A program made the translations under genes and the position numbers. The notes below the pieces were generated by a model that made no database searches, was not told the origin of the DNA, and was given only the letters and a program-made list of their open reading frames with translations. From the NCBI GenBank assembly GCA_024691665.1, contig JAILNJ010000017.1:1-11326 (forward strand): a stretch of 11,326 bases of DNA. The letters run 5' to 3'. Numbering within the stretch: the stretch's first letter is position 1; every line of letters begins with the position of its first letter. Source of the stretch: Gammaproteobacteria bacterium (GTDB taxonomy: Bacteria > Bacillota_I > Bacilli_A > Izemoplasmatales > UBA1188). Below are positions 1 through 8,273 of this stretch, one piece after another.

Positions 1-266
1 TGGTTTACACCTCAACAAGAACCAAAGAAGAAACAGTATTTACTGGTAAAACCGTTGTTCTTACAGGTGCTCTAACTAAATATACAAGAGATGAAGCATC
101 ACTCATTATTGAAAATATGGGTGGTAAAACTTCATCATCGGTATCAAAAAAGACTGATTATGTATTATATGGTGATAATGCAGGTAGTAAACTAACTAAA
201 GCCCAAGCTTTAGGCGTAAAACTCATCACAGAAGACGAGTTTGAGGAAATGATTAATAATGGATAA
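1..266 (+). CDS. ligA: NAD-dependent DNA ligase LigA, C-terminal BRCT domain (5' end outside window)
   Basis: Only the last 87 codons or so are present, read in the frame that starts at base 3. The visible part begins VYTSTRTKEETVFTGKTVVL and is a BRCT domain. It has the opening T-V-x-L-T-G-A-L strand, the 'ENMGGKTSSSVSKKTDYVL' core with its paired glycines, and the closing 'AGSKLTKAQALGVKLITEDE' element. NAD-dependent ligases end in such a BRCT domain, which helps DNA contact while the missing N-terminal part carries the adenylation and OB-fold domains. The TAA stop at 264-266 lies beyond the ATG of uvrA, so the two genes overlap by 8 bases and are probably translationally coupled. A lone BRCT protein is formally possible because the 5' part is not seen, but the position before uvrA and the C-terminal placement favour ligA. 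Confidence 0.88.
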   Translation, partial: VYTSTRTKEETVFTGKTVVLTGALTKYTRDEASLIIENMGGKTSSSVSKKTDYVLYGDNAGSKLTKAQALGVKLITEDEFEEMINNG

Positions 267-3060
267 TATTATCGTAAAAGGCGCAAGAGAGAATAATTTA
301 AAAGATGTCTCTTGTGAATTTCCTAAAAATAAATTAGTAGTCGCAACAGGGGTTTCAGGAAGTGGTAAAACCTCTTTTGCGTTTGATACCATCTATAAAG
401 AAGGTCAAAGAAGATATCTTGAATCACTATCAAGCTATGCAAGACAATTCATAGGTGATATGGGTAAACCAGATTGCGATTCAGTAGAAGGACTTTCTCC
501 TGCGATTTCAATCGACCAAAAAGGTGGTTCTAAAAACCCAAGATCTACAGTTGGTACTGTAACCGAAATCGCAGACTATTTAAGATTACTATTTGCACGT
601 ATTGGTATTCCATATTGTCCAACTCATCATATTAAGATTGAACCACTTTCAATTGACGAAATGGTTGAAGATTGTCTTAAATATGAAGGAGCTAAAATTA
701 CTGTATTAAGCCCCCTAGTAAGAGGTGAAAAAGGTACATTTGAAAACCTCTTTGAACATTTACGTCACGCTGGCTATTCAAGAGTAATAGTAGACGGTGT
801 AATGCAATCGCTTGATGATGAGATTAACCTTAAAAAAACTCTAAAACACGACATTTCTCTTGTGATAGATAGACTAATAGTAGATGCTGAAGATAGGCTT
901 AGAATAAGTGATGCATTTAGCTTAGCTTTAAAAGAATCTGATGGTCTAGTTAAGATTGTAATTAATGAAAAAGAAGAAAAGACATATAGTGCAAAACACT
1001 CATGTCCAATCTGTGGATTCTCTATTCCTGATTTAGAACCTAAACTATTCTCATTTAATGCACCAGTAGGTGCTTGTCCTACTTGTGATGGACTAGGGTT
1101 TAAGAGACATATTGATGTGGATTTATTAATCCCAGATAAGAGTTTATCTATTAATGGTGGTGCATTAAGAAAGTGGAGTAGTGAAGATACTATGACTATG
1201 GTATCTTTAATGGCTTTTATGAAGCAATTTGATATAGACGCTGATACTCCATTTAAAGATCTTCCAAAAGAGAAACAAGATTTAGTACTTTATGGTTCTT
1301 CAGAGAACTATCAATATACATATTCATCTAAATCAACTGCATCAGTTCATATGGTTGACACTACATTTGAAGGTGTAGTTAATAATCTTGAAAGAAGATA
1401 TCTAGAAACTAGTTCAAGATTCATAAGAGAATGGCTTGAACAATATATGGTTGATGATATCTGTCCATCTTGTCATGGTAAGAGATTAAATGAAGCTGCA
1501 TTAAGTGTTTATATTAATGAATACAATATTGATGATTTATCAAGAATGAGTATTGTTAAGTTAAGTGAAACTCTAAAAACAATTAAGCTAACAGAAAGAG
1601 AAGAAAAGATTGCTCATATGATTGTAAAAGAAATCATTAATAGATTAGACTTCCTCGCAAATGTTGGTCTTGATTACTTAACTTTAAATAGATCGTCTAA
1701 TACTTTATCTGGTGGTGAAGCACAACGTATTAGACTCGCAACTCAAATAGGTTCTAAATTAACTGGAATTGTATATGTTCTTGATGAACCTTCTATTGGT
1801 CTACATCAAAAGGATAATCAAAAGTTAATTAATGCCTTAAAAGAGATGAGAGACTTAGGTAATACACTCCTGGTTGTTGAACATGATACAGAAACAATAA
1901 GAAGTGCTGACTATATTTTAGACTTTGGACCTAACGCCGGAGTTAATGGTGGAGAGTTAGTATTTAGTGGTACATATGATGAACTAATAAAGAACTCTAA
2001 TACATTAACTGCGAAATATCTAAGAGGTGACTTAGATATAGAAGTACCTAAAAAGAGACTTACTCCAGAAAGAGGATATATAAGTATTAAAGGCGCAAAG
2101 TGCCATAACCTAAAAGATGTGGAAGTTGATTTCCCAATCGGATTAATCACTTATGTAACTGGTGTATCTGGTTCAGGTAAGAGTTCACTCGTTAATGACT
2201 GTCTTTCTAAAGGTGCATTAAGAGAAATAAATGGAAAAAAAGTAGTACCTGGTGAATATAAGTCACTAGATTTATCTACTATTGATAAAGTCGTTGTAGT
2301 AGACCAATCTCCAATTGGTCGTACTCCAAGATCTAACCCAGCTACATACATTGGTGTATTTGATGAGATAAGAAGTCTCTTCGCATCAATGAGTGAAGCT
2401 AAAGCTAGAGGTTATGATAAATCAAGATTCTCATTTAACGTTAAAGGCGGAAGATGTGAATACTGTGGAGGGGACGGTGTAACTAGAGTAGAAATGAACT
2501 TCCTTCCAGACGTATATGTTGAGTGTCCTGTATGTCATGGTACTAAATATAATAAAGATACTTTAGATATTAAGTTCAAGGGTAAAAATATCGCTGAAGT
2601 TCTCGATTTAACAATCAAAGAGGCAATTGATTTCTTTGAGAATCAACCAAGAATTTTAAGACAACTTAAGACTATTGATTCAGTAGGTTTAGGTTATGTT
2701 AAACTTGGTCAATCTTCAACTACACTTTCTGGTGGTGAAGCTCAAAGAGTTAAGCTTGCATATGAACTTAATACTAGAATCTCATCTAACTCTTTATACA
2801 TTCTTGATGAACCATCAACAGGTCTTCATCAAGATGATATCAACAAACTTCTTCAAGTACTATTCAAGATTAGAGATGCTGGCGCAACCATCATCATTAT
2901 CGAACATAATCTTGATATGATTAAGACCGCAGATTATATAGTAGACTTAGGCCCTAAGGGCGGAGATGAAGGTGGCTATATAATTGCGAAAGGCACTCCT
3001 GAAGAATTAGTTAAGAATAAGAAATCTGACACAGCTAAATTCTTAAAAGATTTACTATAA
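259..3060 (+). CDS. uvrA: Excinuclease ABC subunit A (UvrA)
   Basis: Full-length UvrA, 933 residues, the damage-recognition ATPase of nucleotide excision repair that loads UvrB onto lesions. Both ABC modules are complete. The first Walker A is GVSGSGKTS at 31-39, with signature LSGGEAQ at 483-489 and Walker B LDEP at 508-511. The second Walker A is GVSGSGKSS at 635-643, with a second LSGGEAQ at 823-829 and LDEP at 849-852. Zinc modules are intact: C249/C252 with C273/C276, and C733/C736 with C756/C759. The start is the ATG inside the ligA 3' end; a GAGG at 243-246 lies 12 bases upstream, rather far, so coupling to ligA translation is likely. Length and motif order are normal for the family. 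It is followed after 69 bases by lgt, with no terminator hairpin seen between them. Confidence 0.98.
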   Translation: MDNIIVKGARENNLKDVSCEFPKNKLVVATGVSGSGKTSFAFDTIYKEGQRRYLESLSSYARQFIGDMGKPDCDSVEGLSPAISIDQKGGSKNPRSTVGTVTEIADYLRLLFARIGIPYCPTHHIKIEPLSIDEMVEDCLKYEGAKITVLSPLVRGEKGTFENLFEHLRHAGYSRVIVDGVMQSLDDEINLKKTLKHDISLVIDRLIVDAEDRLRISDAFSLALKESDGLVKIVINEKEEKTYSAKHSCPICGFSIPDLEPKLFSFNAPVGACPTCDGLGFKRHIDVDLLIPDKSLSINGGALRKWSSEDTMTMVSLMAFMKQFDIDADTPFKDLPKEKQDLVLYGSSENYQYTYSSKSTASVHMVDTTFEGVVNNLERRYLETSSRFIREWLEQYMVDDICPSCHGKRLNEAALSVYINEYNIDDLSRMSIVKLSETLKTIKLTEREEKIAHMIVKEIINRLDFLANVGLDYLTLNRSSNTLSGGEAQRIRLATQIGSKLTGIVYVLDEPSIGLHQKDNQKLINALKEMRDLGNTLLVVEHDTETIRSADYILDFGPNAGVNGGELVFSGTYDELIKNSNTLTAKYLRGDLDIEVPKKRLTPERGYISIKGAKCHNLKDVEVDFPIGLITYVTGVSGSGKSSLVNDCLSKGALREINGKKVVPGEYKSLDLSTIDKVVVVDQSPIGRTPRSNPATYIGVFDEIRSLFASMSEAKARGYDKSRFSFNVKGGRCEYCGGDGVTRVEMNFLPDVYVECPVCHGTKYNKDTLDIKFKGKNIAEVLDLTIKEAIDFFENQPRILRQLKTIDSVGLGYVKLGQSSTTLSGGEAQRVKLAYELNTRISSNSLYILDEPSTGLHQDDINKLLQVLFKIRDAGATIIIIEHNLDMIKTADYIVDLGPKGGDEGGYIIAKGTPEELVKNKKSDTAKFLKDLL

Positions 3061-3129
3061 AAATAATGTGGTGAAATACCCGGATATGTGATAATATATT
3101 TATACACGTATTTTAATAGAGGTAAATGT

Positions 3130-4269
3130 ATGGATTTATTAAGTAGACTATTAAACAACTTAATATTAAGTGGAAGCTCTACAAGTTGGTTTAGCGAATG
3201 GTTCTATGATCAATCATTTATTAGAATCGGTGAATTCTCTATCGCTAAATATGCTGTATGTATTCTAACTGGAATAATCGTGGCTTTCTTTGTTTGTACA
3301 AATGAAAGCAAGAAGATGGGAATTAGAAGAGATGATATTTTAACTATCATGATTATCGCAGTTCCTTTCTGTATTATTCTTGGTCGTATCGGATACATGA
3401 TGACTGATGGCATTCCTACTTTTAAAAATAAAATAGAACAATATGGATTCTTCCCAGGTGTATTTGGCGGAATCATGAGTATAATTGGATTTGAAAATGC
3501 TCCAGGTGATTGGATTAACTATGGTATTTCAGGTATCACTATTATCGCTGCGATAATTGGTGTTGCGCTATGTATTGTTGTTGCTTGTCTAATTAAGAAA
3601 TGGAAAGTAGCTAACTTTGCAGACATCGTTGCGCCAGGATTGCTTATTGGTCAAGCATTTGGTAGATGGGGTAACTTCTTTAACAGAGAAGCTTATGGAA
3701 TCGTAGTTGGCGGATGGACACTTGATGGTTCTGAATTAATTCCAAATCTTACAGTTGAAGCACAACGTGCAAAGCTCCTATCATTTGGTATTCCTGAGTT
3801 TATCGTAAACAACATGAAGATTAATGGTGGCAATTATTATTATGGTCTAGTTGATGGTGTTCAAACTTATGGTTATGTATCTGGTGAACAGTACTATCAC
3901 CCAACATTCCTTTATGAATCGCTTCTTAACTTGCTTGGTTTAGGATTCTACTTTATCGCAAGACGTTGTTTCCCTAAACTTAAGAGTGGTATGATTGCTG
4001 CTGGATATTTAATCTGGTATGGAATTGTTAGATTCTTTATTGAAATAATTAGAACTGATTCACTCTATATTAATTTCTTCGGAACTCCAGTTAAGAATGC
4101 CCAAGTATTCTCAGTTGTATTTATCTTGGTTGGTATTGGACTCATGCTTTACTTAGGACTTTCTAAGAATAAAGAGTTATATAAAGATGCTCTTAAGAAA
4201 GGTGAGGCAATAGTTGAAGAAGAACAGAAGAATGATAAAGATGAAGTAGTTAATATTGAGGGTAAGTAA
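3130..4269 (+). CDS. lgt: Prolipoprotein diacylglyceryl transferase (Lgt), divergent
   Basis: Membrane enzyme that transfers diacylglycerol from phosphatidylglycerol to the lipobox Cys of prolipoproteins. The 379-residue protein has several hydrophobic helices and the family signature GRWGNFFNREAYG at 178-190 (R179, N182 and E187 match E. coli R143, N146 and E151). It also has HPTFLYE, and R301/E305/R308 in RFFIEIIR (matching R239/E243/R246). Y41 may match E. coli Y26. Oddly, the region that should carry the His-Gly-Gly motif (H103 in E. coli) reads TIIAAIIG at 137-144. The protein is about 100 residues longer than usual, from extended loops and an acidic Lys/Glu-rich tail. I start at ATG 3130 because AGAGG at 3118-3122 sits 7 bases upstream. 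An in-frame ATG at 3088 would add 14 residues and lacks such a site. The stop overlaps the whiA ribosome-binding region. Confidence 0.93.
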   Translation: MDLLSRLLNNLILSGSSTSWFSEWFYDQSFIRIGEFSIAKYAVCILTGIIVAFFVCTNESKKMGIRRDDILTIMIIAVPFCIILGRIGYMMTDGIPTFKNKIEQYGFFPGVFGGIMSIIGFENAPGDWINYGISGITIIAAIIGVALCIVVACLIKKWKVANFADIVAPGLLIGQAFGRWGNFFNREAYGIVVGGWTLDGSELIPNLTVEAQRAKLLSFGIPEFIVNNMKINGGNYYYGLVDGVQTYGYVSGEQYYHPTFLYESLLNLLGLGFYFIARRCFPKLKSGMIAAGYLIWYGIVRFFIEIIRTDSLYINFFGTPVKNAQVFSVVFILVGIGLMLYLGLSKNKELYKDALKKGEAIVEEEQKNDKDEVVNIEGK

Positions 4270-4270
4270 T

Positions 4271-5209
4271 ATGAGTTCTTTTTCAAATCAAGTTAAAAAT
4301 GAAATCACAGTAATTGATGAAAGCGTAAATAAAAAAGAACTCTTAAGAGGACTTCTTCAAATTAACGCTACAATATCATTTACAAATGAAGGTCTAACAT
4401 TAAAGTTTAAAACTAAAAATATTAACATCGTAAACTTACTTGCGGATTTAATTTATGAATTCTATAAAACTGAATCAACTATCTTAAGTTCACAAGAAAA
4501 GAGATTAAACAAAGAAACTATATATATGCTTGAGGTTAACCAAAACGCATCATATATAATTAGAGATTTAAAAATCGTTGAAGCTAAAGAAGATATCTCA
4601 TATTCGCTAAAGAAAGAAATCTTAAGCGAAGATGAAAGAACTTCATACCTAAGAGGCGCATTCCTGGCTTGTGGTTCTATTAATGATCCTAAGAGTTTAA
4701 CTTATCATATGGAAATTCAAACATTTAATATGATGGTCGCAACTAACTTAAGAGATTTAATGAACACATTTAGCTTAAATGCTAAACTATCTAAAAATAG
4801 AAGAGGATATATTATATATCTTAAGAAAGCAGAAACTATTTCTGACTTTATAAGAATTATTGGCGCATCTGAATCTGTAATGGAATTTGAAAACTTAAGA
4901 ATTGAAAAAGATTTATCTAATTCCATTAATAGAATAATGAACTGCGAAATCGCAAATCAAAGAAAGACAGAAGAAAGCGCTAGACGTCAGATAGATGAAA
5001 TTAATTATTTGATGTCTCATAAGATTGAACTTAAAGAGAGTTTAAAAGTAGTCGCAGAGTTAAGACTTAAGTATCCAGATGATTCTTTAACTGAACTTGC
5101 GATGAAGTCAGAAGAAGACTTAGAAAAACCTATTTCGAGGAATACAGTTATTCATAGACTCAGAGAGATTCATGAGATTTATATGAATAATTCTGTATCC
5201 CAAGAATAA
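4271..5209 (+). CDS. whiA: WhiA family DNA-binding protein
   Basis: 312-residue WhiA, a conserved Gram-positive protein with a LAGLIDADG-endonuclease-like N-terminal region that has lost nuclease activity, and a C-terminal helix-turn-helix. It acts in sporulation control in actinobacteria and in cell division/chromosome segregation in Bacillus. The family opening (MSSFSNQVKNEI), the YLRGAFLACGSI block at about 126-137, the 'INRIMNCEIANQRKTEESA' helix, and a C-terminal HTH from about 268 to 303 ending in NTVIHRLREI are all visible. The start is ATG 4271, one base after the lgt stop, with GAGGG at 4258-4262 eight bases upstream. A TTG at 4256 would extend it by five residues but would bury that ribosome site. 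It is co-transcribed with lgt. The rapZ and yvcK genes that commonly precede whiA in Bacillota are absent here. Confidence 0.95.
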   Translation: MSSFSNQVKNEITVIDESVNKKELLRGLLQINATISFTNEGLTLKFKTKNINIVNLLADLIYEFYKTESTILSSQEKRLNKETIYMLEVNQNASYIIRDLKIVEAKEDISYSLKKEILSEDERTSYLRGAFLACGSINDPKSLTYHMEIQTFNMMVATNLRDLMNTFSLNAKLSKNRRGYIIYLKKAETISDFIRIIGASESVMEFENLRIEKDLSNSINRIMNCEIANQRKTEESARRQIDEINYLMSHKIELKESLKVVAELRLKYPDDSLTELAMKSEEDLEKPISRNTVIHRLREIHEIYMNNSVSQE

Positions 5210-5214
5210 AATTC

Positions 5215-5243
5215 TTGAAAAAATAGGTCTATTCAAATATAAT
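5215..5243 (+). promoter_or_regulatory. Sigma-A type promoter upstream of the thioredoxin-like gene
   Basis: TTGAAA at 5215-5220 and a consensus TATAAT at 5238-5243 are separated by exactly 17 bases. The expected transcription start is near 5250, giving a leader of only about 14 bases before the ATG at 5264, with the GAGG ribosome site at 5252-5255 inside it. It sits in the whiA-downstream gap, so the next gene is probably transcribed on its own as well as by read-through. Confidence 0.72.
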
Positions 5244-5263
5244 AAATAATCGAGGTAATAAAT

Positions 5264-5824
5264 ATGGCAAAATATTCAGAAGGATACCAAAGACAAGTAT
5301 CTGACAAAAAGAAACTAATTATATTAATTTCAGCAATCGTTGCTCTAGTTGCTTTAGTAATAGTTGGAGTAGTAGTTTATAACAAAGTTAAGAAACCAGC
5401 TAAGTCAATTACTGATGAAGCTTATTCAGAATATTTCTTAAACGACTTAACAAAGATTTGTAAACAAGAAAGAGGAGAAGGTAAAAACGGAACTTATATT
5501 ATTTATGTATGTTCTACTGATTCATCTGTAAGTGACAATAACCTTTCTTACGTTCTCGCTTATCTTGAAAAACAAGTTAAGGGTGAAGTTGAAATGAAGC
5601 TTTACTTATTAGATTTCTCTAAGTTTGATTCTACTTCAGACGAAACTGAACAAACAAATGCTGGTACAGTTGAAGCTCAATTAGGTTTTACACCATCAGC
5701 AGTTGGAACTTTAATCTATGTCGAAGGTAATGCTGTAGTTAATAAATCAACTCAAGTATTAACAAAACAAGCTGACGTTCAAAAAGCTCTTAAGAATATT
5801 CAAAAGACAGGACGTTGGGAATAA
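5264..5824 (+). CDS. Membrane-anchored thioredoxin-fold-like protein lacking CxxC
   Basis: 186-residue protein of unknown function. A short Lys-rich cytoplasmic N-terminus is followed by one transmembrane helix at about 18-40 (LIILISAIVALVALVIVGVV) and then an extracellular domain. The domain resembles a thioredoxin fold: a hydrophobic strand TYIIYVC (C83), a helix, a strand MKLYLLDFSKF, then FTPSAVGTLIYVEGNAVV, which looks like the cis-Pro/strand/turn end of thioredoxins (P144), and a final helix. The usual active-site CxxC is missing; there is one Cys at that place (C83, in CSTD) and another at C66. It could be a structural relative, a one-Cys reductase or isomerase, or a binding domain. 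It has GAGG at 5252-5255, its own promoter and its own terminator. The fold assignment is by eye and moderate; the membrane anchor is clear. Confidence 0.8.
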   Translation: MAKYSEGYQRQVSDKKKLIILISAIVALVALVIVGVVVYNKVKKPAKSITDEAYSEYFLNDLTKICKQERGEGKNGTYIIYVCSTDSSVSDNNLSYVLAYLEKQVKGEVEMKLYLLDFSKFDSTSDETEQTNAGTVEAQLGFTPSAVGTLIYVEGNAVVNKSTQVLTKQADVQKALKNIQKTGRWE

Positions 5825-5827
5825 AAG

Positions 5828-5847
5828 AACCCTTTTGGGTTTTTTTA
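5828..5847 (+). terminator. Rho-independent terminator after the thioredoxin-like gene
   Basis: AACCC at 5828-5832 pairs with GGGTT at 5837-5841 around a TTTT loop and runs straight into a seven-T tract (5840-5846). It begins three bases after the stop codon. It separates the upstream gene from tex, whose ribosome site starts ten bases later. Confidence 0.85.
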
Positions 5848-5865
5848 TTATAGTGTGGAGGTTTT

Positions 5866-8052
5866 ATGGCTGAATATATAACTGAAAAGTTAATTGAAAA
5901 TATTGCGGAGAACTTAGGAATTAAGAAATCTCAAGTAGAAGCTACACTTAAACTACTTGAAGAAGGTGGAACAATTCCTTTTATCGCAAGATATAGAAAA
6001 GAAGTAACTGGTTCTTTAGATGAAAACGAAATTAAAGAAATCTCTAAAGAATATGAATATGGTCAAGCATTAAATAAGAGAAAAGAAGATGTAATGAGAC
6101 TCATTGATGAGAAAGGTATGCTCACAGATGAACTCAAGAAAGAAATTGAAGACGCAACTAAACTTATTACTCTAGAAGACATTTATAGACCATTTAAGGA
6201 AAAGAAAAAGACAAAAGCTACTGAAGCTATTAAGGCAGGTCTTGAACCTTATGCTAACTGGGTTATGTCATTCCCTAAAGAGGGTGACCCTTATAAAGAA
6301 GCTAAGAAGTATGTAAATGATCTTGCACCATCTGAAGATAAAGTTATTGAAGGCGCAATGTACATTATCGCTGAAAAAGTATCTGATGAAAAAGAATACA
6401 GAGAATACATCAGAGAAAAGATAATGGAAAGAGGCATCATCACATCTTCTAAGAAAAAGAACGCAGTAGATGAAAAAGAAACTTATAGAGATTACTATGA
6501 ATATAGTGAAAGAATCTCTACTATTAAGAGTTATAGAACTTTAGCTTTAAATAGAGCTGAAAAAGAAAAAGTAATCACTGTATCAATTGAATGTGATAGA
6601 GATTACCTTGTTAATTATTTAAAGAGAAAGGTAAATAAGAAACCAGATGCTGTCGCATCATTCATTATTGATAATGCATGTGAAGATTCATTTGATAGAT
6701 TAATCTTCCCATCAATTGAGCGTGAAATTAGATCGATTCTTTCTGATCAAGCAGAAGATGACGCTATTAAACTATTTGGTGTAAACTTAGAGAACTTACT
6801 TCTTACAGCTCCAATTAAAGGTAAGATGGTTCTTGGTGTTGACCCAGGCTTTAGAACTGGATGTAAAGTCGCAGCTTTAGATAGAACTGGTAAAGTGCTT
6901 GGTAAAGGTTTAATTGAACAAAACCAAAGATTCCCAGAAGAAAAAGTGCCTGAGGAAAGAATTACTAAAGCTAAGAACTTAATTACTAATGTTGTACGTA
7001 AATATAAGATTGATATTATCGCTATTGGTAATGGTACTGCATCAAGAGAAACTGAAAAGTTTATCGCTGAAACTATTAAAGAAAATAACTTACCATGTAA
7101 GTATGTAATAGTAAGTGAAGCAGGTGCATCTGTATATAGTGCATCTAAAGTAGCTCAAGAAGAATTTCCTGATTTCCACGTAGAAGAAAGAAGTGCTGTA
7201 TCTATTGGACGTCGTATTCAAGACCCACTCGCAGAACTCGTTAAGATTGATCCTAAATCTATTGGTGTAGGCCAATACCAACATGATGTTACAGAATCTA
7301 AATTATCTGATACTCTAGACTTCGTAGTTGAAAAAGCAGTTAACGAAGTTGGTGTTGATATCAATACTGCATCTAAATCACTCCTTCAATATGTATCAGG
7401 ATTAAATAAGACTACAGCTCAATCAATCGTTACATATAGAGAAGAAAACGGAGAATTCAAATCAAGAGAACAATTAAAGAAAGTTCCAAAGATTGGTGAT
7501 AAGGCCTTTGAACAAGCCGCAGGCTTCTTAAGAGTTCCTGAATCATCTAATCCATTTGATAAGACTCCAATTCACCCTGAATCATATGACATTGCAAAAC
7601 AAATCCTTAAATATTTAGGATTTACTGAAAATGATTTAGGTTCTAATGATTTGATTAGAAAAGTTAATTCAACTGATCAAGCTAAAGTAGCTAAAGAATT
7701 AAATATCTCAGAAGTGCTTGTTGAAGATATCTTTAAAGCATTTATCGCACCTAATAGAGACCCAAGAGACGAACTTCCTCAACCAATATTAAAGAGTGAT
7801 TTGCTCACTCTTGAAGACTTAAAGCCAGGAATGAAACTTGAAGGAACAGTCAGAAACATTACTGACTTTGGTGCATTTGTAGATGTAGGTATCCATGAAT
7901 CTGGACTAGTACATATCTCTAAGATGGCAAAAAGAAGAATTGCTCATCCAAGCGAAATATTAAAGGTTGGAGATATCGTTGAAGTTTGGGTAGTAGATAC
8001 TGACCTTCAAAGAAAGCGTTTAGCTCTCACAATGGTAAATCCAGCTGAATAG
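5866..8052 (+). CDS. tex: Tex family RNA-binding transcription accessory protein
   Basis: 728-residue full-length Tex, a cytoplasmic nucleic-acid-binding protein related to eukaryotic Spt6. Domains in order: the helical Tex N-terminal region (about 5-200, including GGTIPFIARYRKE), a YqgF/RNase H-like domain (about 320-460, with VLGVDPGFRTG and IAIGNGTASRETE), helix-hairpin-helix repeats (about 491-558, with KVPKIGDKAFEQAAGFLRV), and a C-terminal S1 domain (about 651-724, with GTVRNITDFGAFVDVGI and a closing KRLALTM). The length is typical. The ribosome site GGAGG at 5857-5861 is only four bases from the ATG. The gene ends in TAG six bases before a strong hairpin. A promoter is expected in the short gap after the preceding terminator; a TATTAT at 5846-5851 is a possible -10, but no convincing -35 is visible. 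Confidence 0.97.
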   Translation: MAEYITEKLIENIAENLGIKKSQVEATLKLLEEGGTIPFIARYRKEVTGSLDENEIKEISKEYEYGQALNKRKEDVMRLIDEKGMLTDELKKEIEDATKLITLEDIYRPFKEKKKTKATEAIKAGLEPYANWVMSFPKEGDPYKEAKKYVNDLAPSEDKVIEGAMYIIAEKVSDEKEYREYIREKIMERGIITSSKKKNAVDEKETYRDYYEYSERISTIKSYRTLALNRAEKEKVITVSIECDRDYLVNYLKRKVNKKPDAVASFIIDNACEDSFDRLIFPSIEREIRSILSDQAEDDAIKLFGVNLENLLLTAPIKGKMVLGVDPGFRTGCKVAALDRTGKVLGKGLIEQNQRFPEEKVPEERITKAKNLITNVVRKYKIDIIAIGNGTASRETEKFIAETIKENNLPCKYVIVSEAGASVYSASKVAQEEFPDFHVEERSAVSIGRRIQDPLAELVKIDPKSIGVGQYQHDVTESKLSDTLDFVVEKAVNEVGVDINTASKSLLQYVSGLNKTTAQSIVTYREENGEFKSREQLKKVPKIGDKAFEQAAGFLRVPESSNPFDKTPIHPESYDIAKQILKYLGFTENDLGSNDLIRKVNSTDQAKVAKELNISEVLVEDIFKAFIAPNRDPRDELPQPILKSDLLTLEDLKPGMKLEGTVRNITDFGAFVDVGIHESGLVHISKMAKRRIAHPSEILKVGDIVEVWVVDTDLQRKRLALTMVNPAE

Positions 8053-8057
8053 TAAAA

Positions 8058-8100
8058 GTATAAGTCAAGGCATAAAAGTCCTTGACTTATACCTTATTTA
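8058..8100 (+). terminator. Hairpin terminator of tex
   Basis: A perfect 13-bp inverted repeat, 8058-8070 and 8080-8092 (GTATAAGTCAAGG pairing with CCTTGACTTATAC), has a 9-base loop. It begins five bases after the tex stop. The downstream tract CTTATTTAT is only partly T-rich, so release may be weak. The right arm contains TTGACT, which may double as the -35 of the tRNA promoter. Confidence 0.75.
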
Positions 8101-8111
8101 TAGGTTAAAAT
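8082..8111 (+). promoter_or_regulatory. Probable promoter of tRNA-Ser
   Basis: TTGACT at 8082-8087 and TAAAAT at 8106-8111 each match the sigma-A consensus at five of six positions and are 18 bases apart. The expected start is close to 8118, a few bases before the mature tRNA 5' end at 8123. The -35 element lies inside the right arm of the tex terminator hairpin, so terminator and promoter overlap. Confidence 0.55.
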
Positions 8112-8122
8112 AATTAAGCCGT

Positions 8123-8215
8123 GGAGCAGTACCCAAGTGGTTGAAGGGGCGCGCTTGCTAAGCGTGTAGATCGGGTTAAACCGGTGCGAGAGTTCAAACC
8201 TCTCCTGCTCCGCCA
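8123..8215 (+). tRNA. tRNA-Ser (anticodon GCT)
   Basis: A complete class II tRNA. The acceptor stem GGAGCAG (8123-8129) pairs with CTGCTCC (8205-8211), followed by G73 and an encoded CCA at 8213-8215. The anticodon stem CGCGC/GCGTG encloses the loop TTGCTAA, with GCT at 8157-8159, reading AGC and AGT. A long variable arm (GATCGGGTTAAACCGGT region) is as expected for Ser. The T arm is GAGAG-TTCAAAC-CTCTC. It stands alone between tex and the accessory region and is followed by its own terminator. Confidence 0.97.
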
Positions 8216-8228
8216 TTAAAGAACAATA

Positions 8229-8262
8229 GGACTGATACGATTGTATCAGCCCTTTTTTGTTT
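8229..8262 (+). terminator. Rho-independent terminator of tRNA-Ser
   Basis: CTGATAC (8232-8238) pairs with GTATCAG (8243-8249) around a GATT loop, extended by an outer GG/CC pair past one mismatch, then six T at 8253-8258 and a further T run after one G. It serves the + strand tRNA. The - strand hxlR gene ends only about 12 bases beyond, but the T tract on that strand is poor, so it is not clearly bidirectional. Confidence 0.85.
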
Positions 8263-8273
8263 TGAATAGCACC

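Noticed and set aside
1911..2351. Open frames on the - strand inside uvrA
   Set aside because: They are shadows of the uvrA coding frame, with no ribosome sites and no recognisable protein motifs.
3088..3129. Upstream in-frame ATG for lgt at 3088
   Set aside because: No ribosome site precedes it, whereas ATG 3130 has AGAGG seven bases upstream; the extra 14 residues do not resemble an Lgt start.
3061..3129. Promoter before lgt (extended -10 TGTGATAAT at 3087-3095)
   Set aside because: The -10 is reasonable, but no -35 is found at a proper distance; read-through from uvrA explains expression equally well.
4256..4270. TTG start for whiA at 4256
   Set aside because: It would place the GAGGG ribosome site inside the coding region; ATG 4271 gives the normal WhiA N-terminus.
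8123..8215. tRNA-Ser as an attachment site for an integrated element
   Set aside because: No second copy of the tRNA 3' end is visible downstream in the window and there is no integrase gene.
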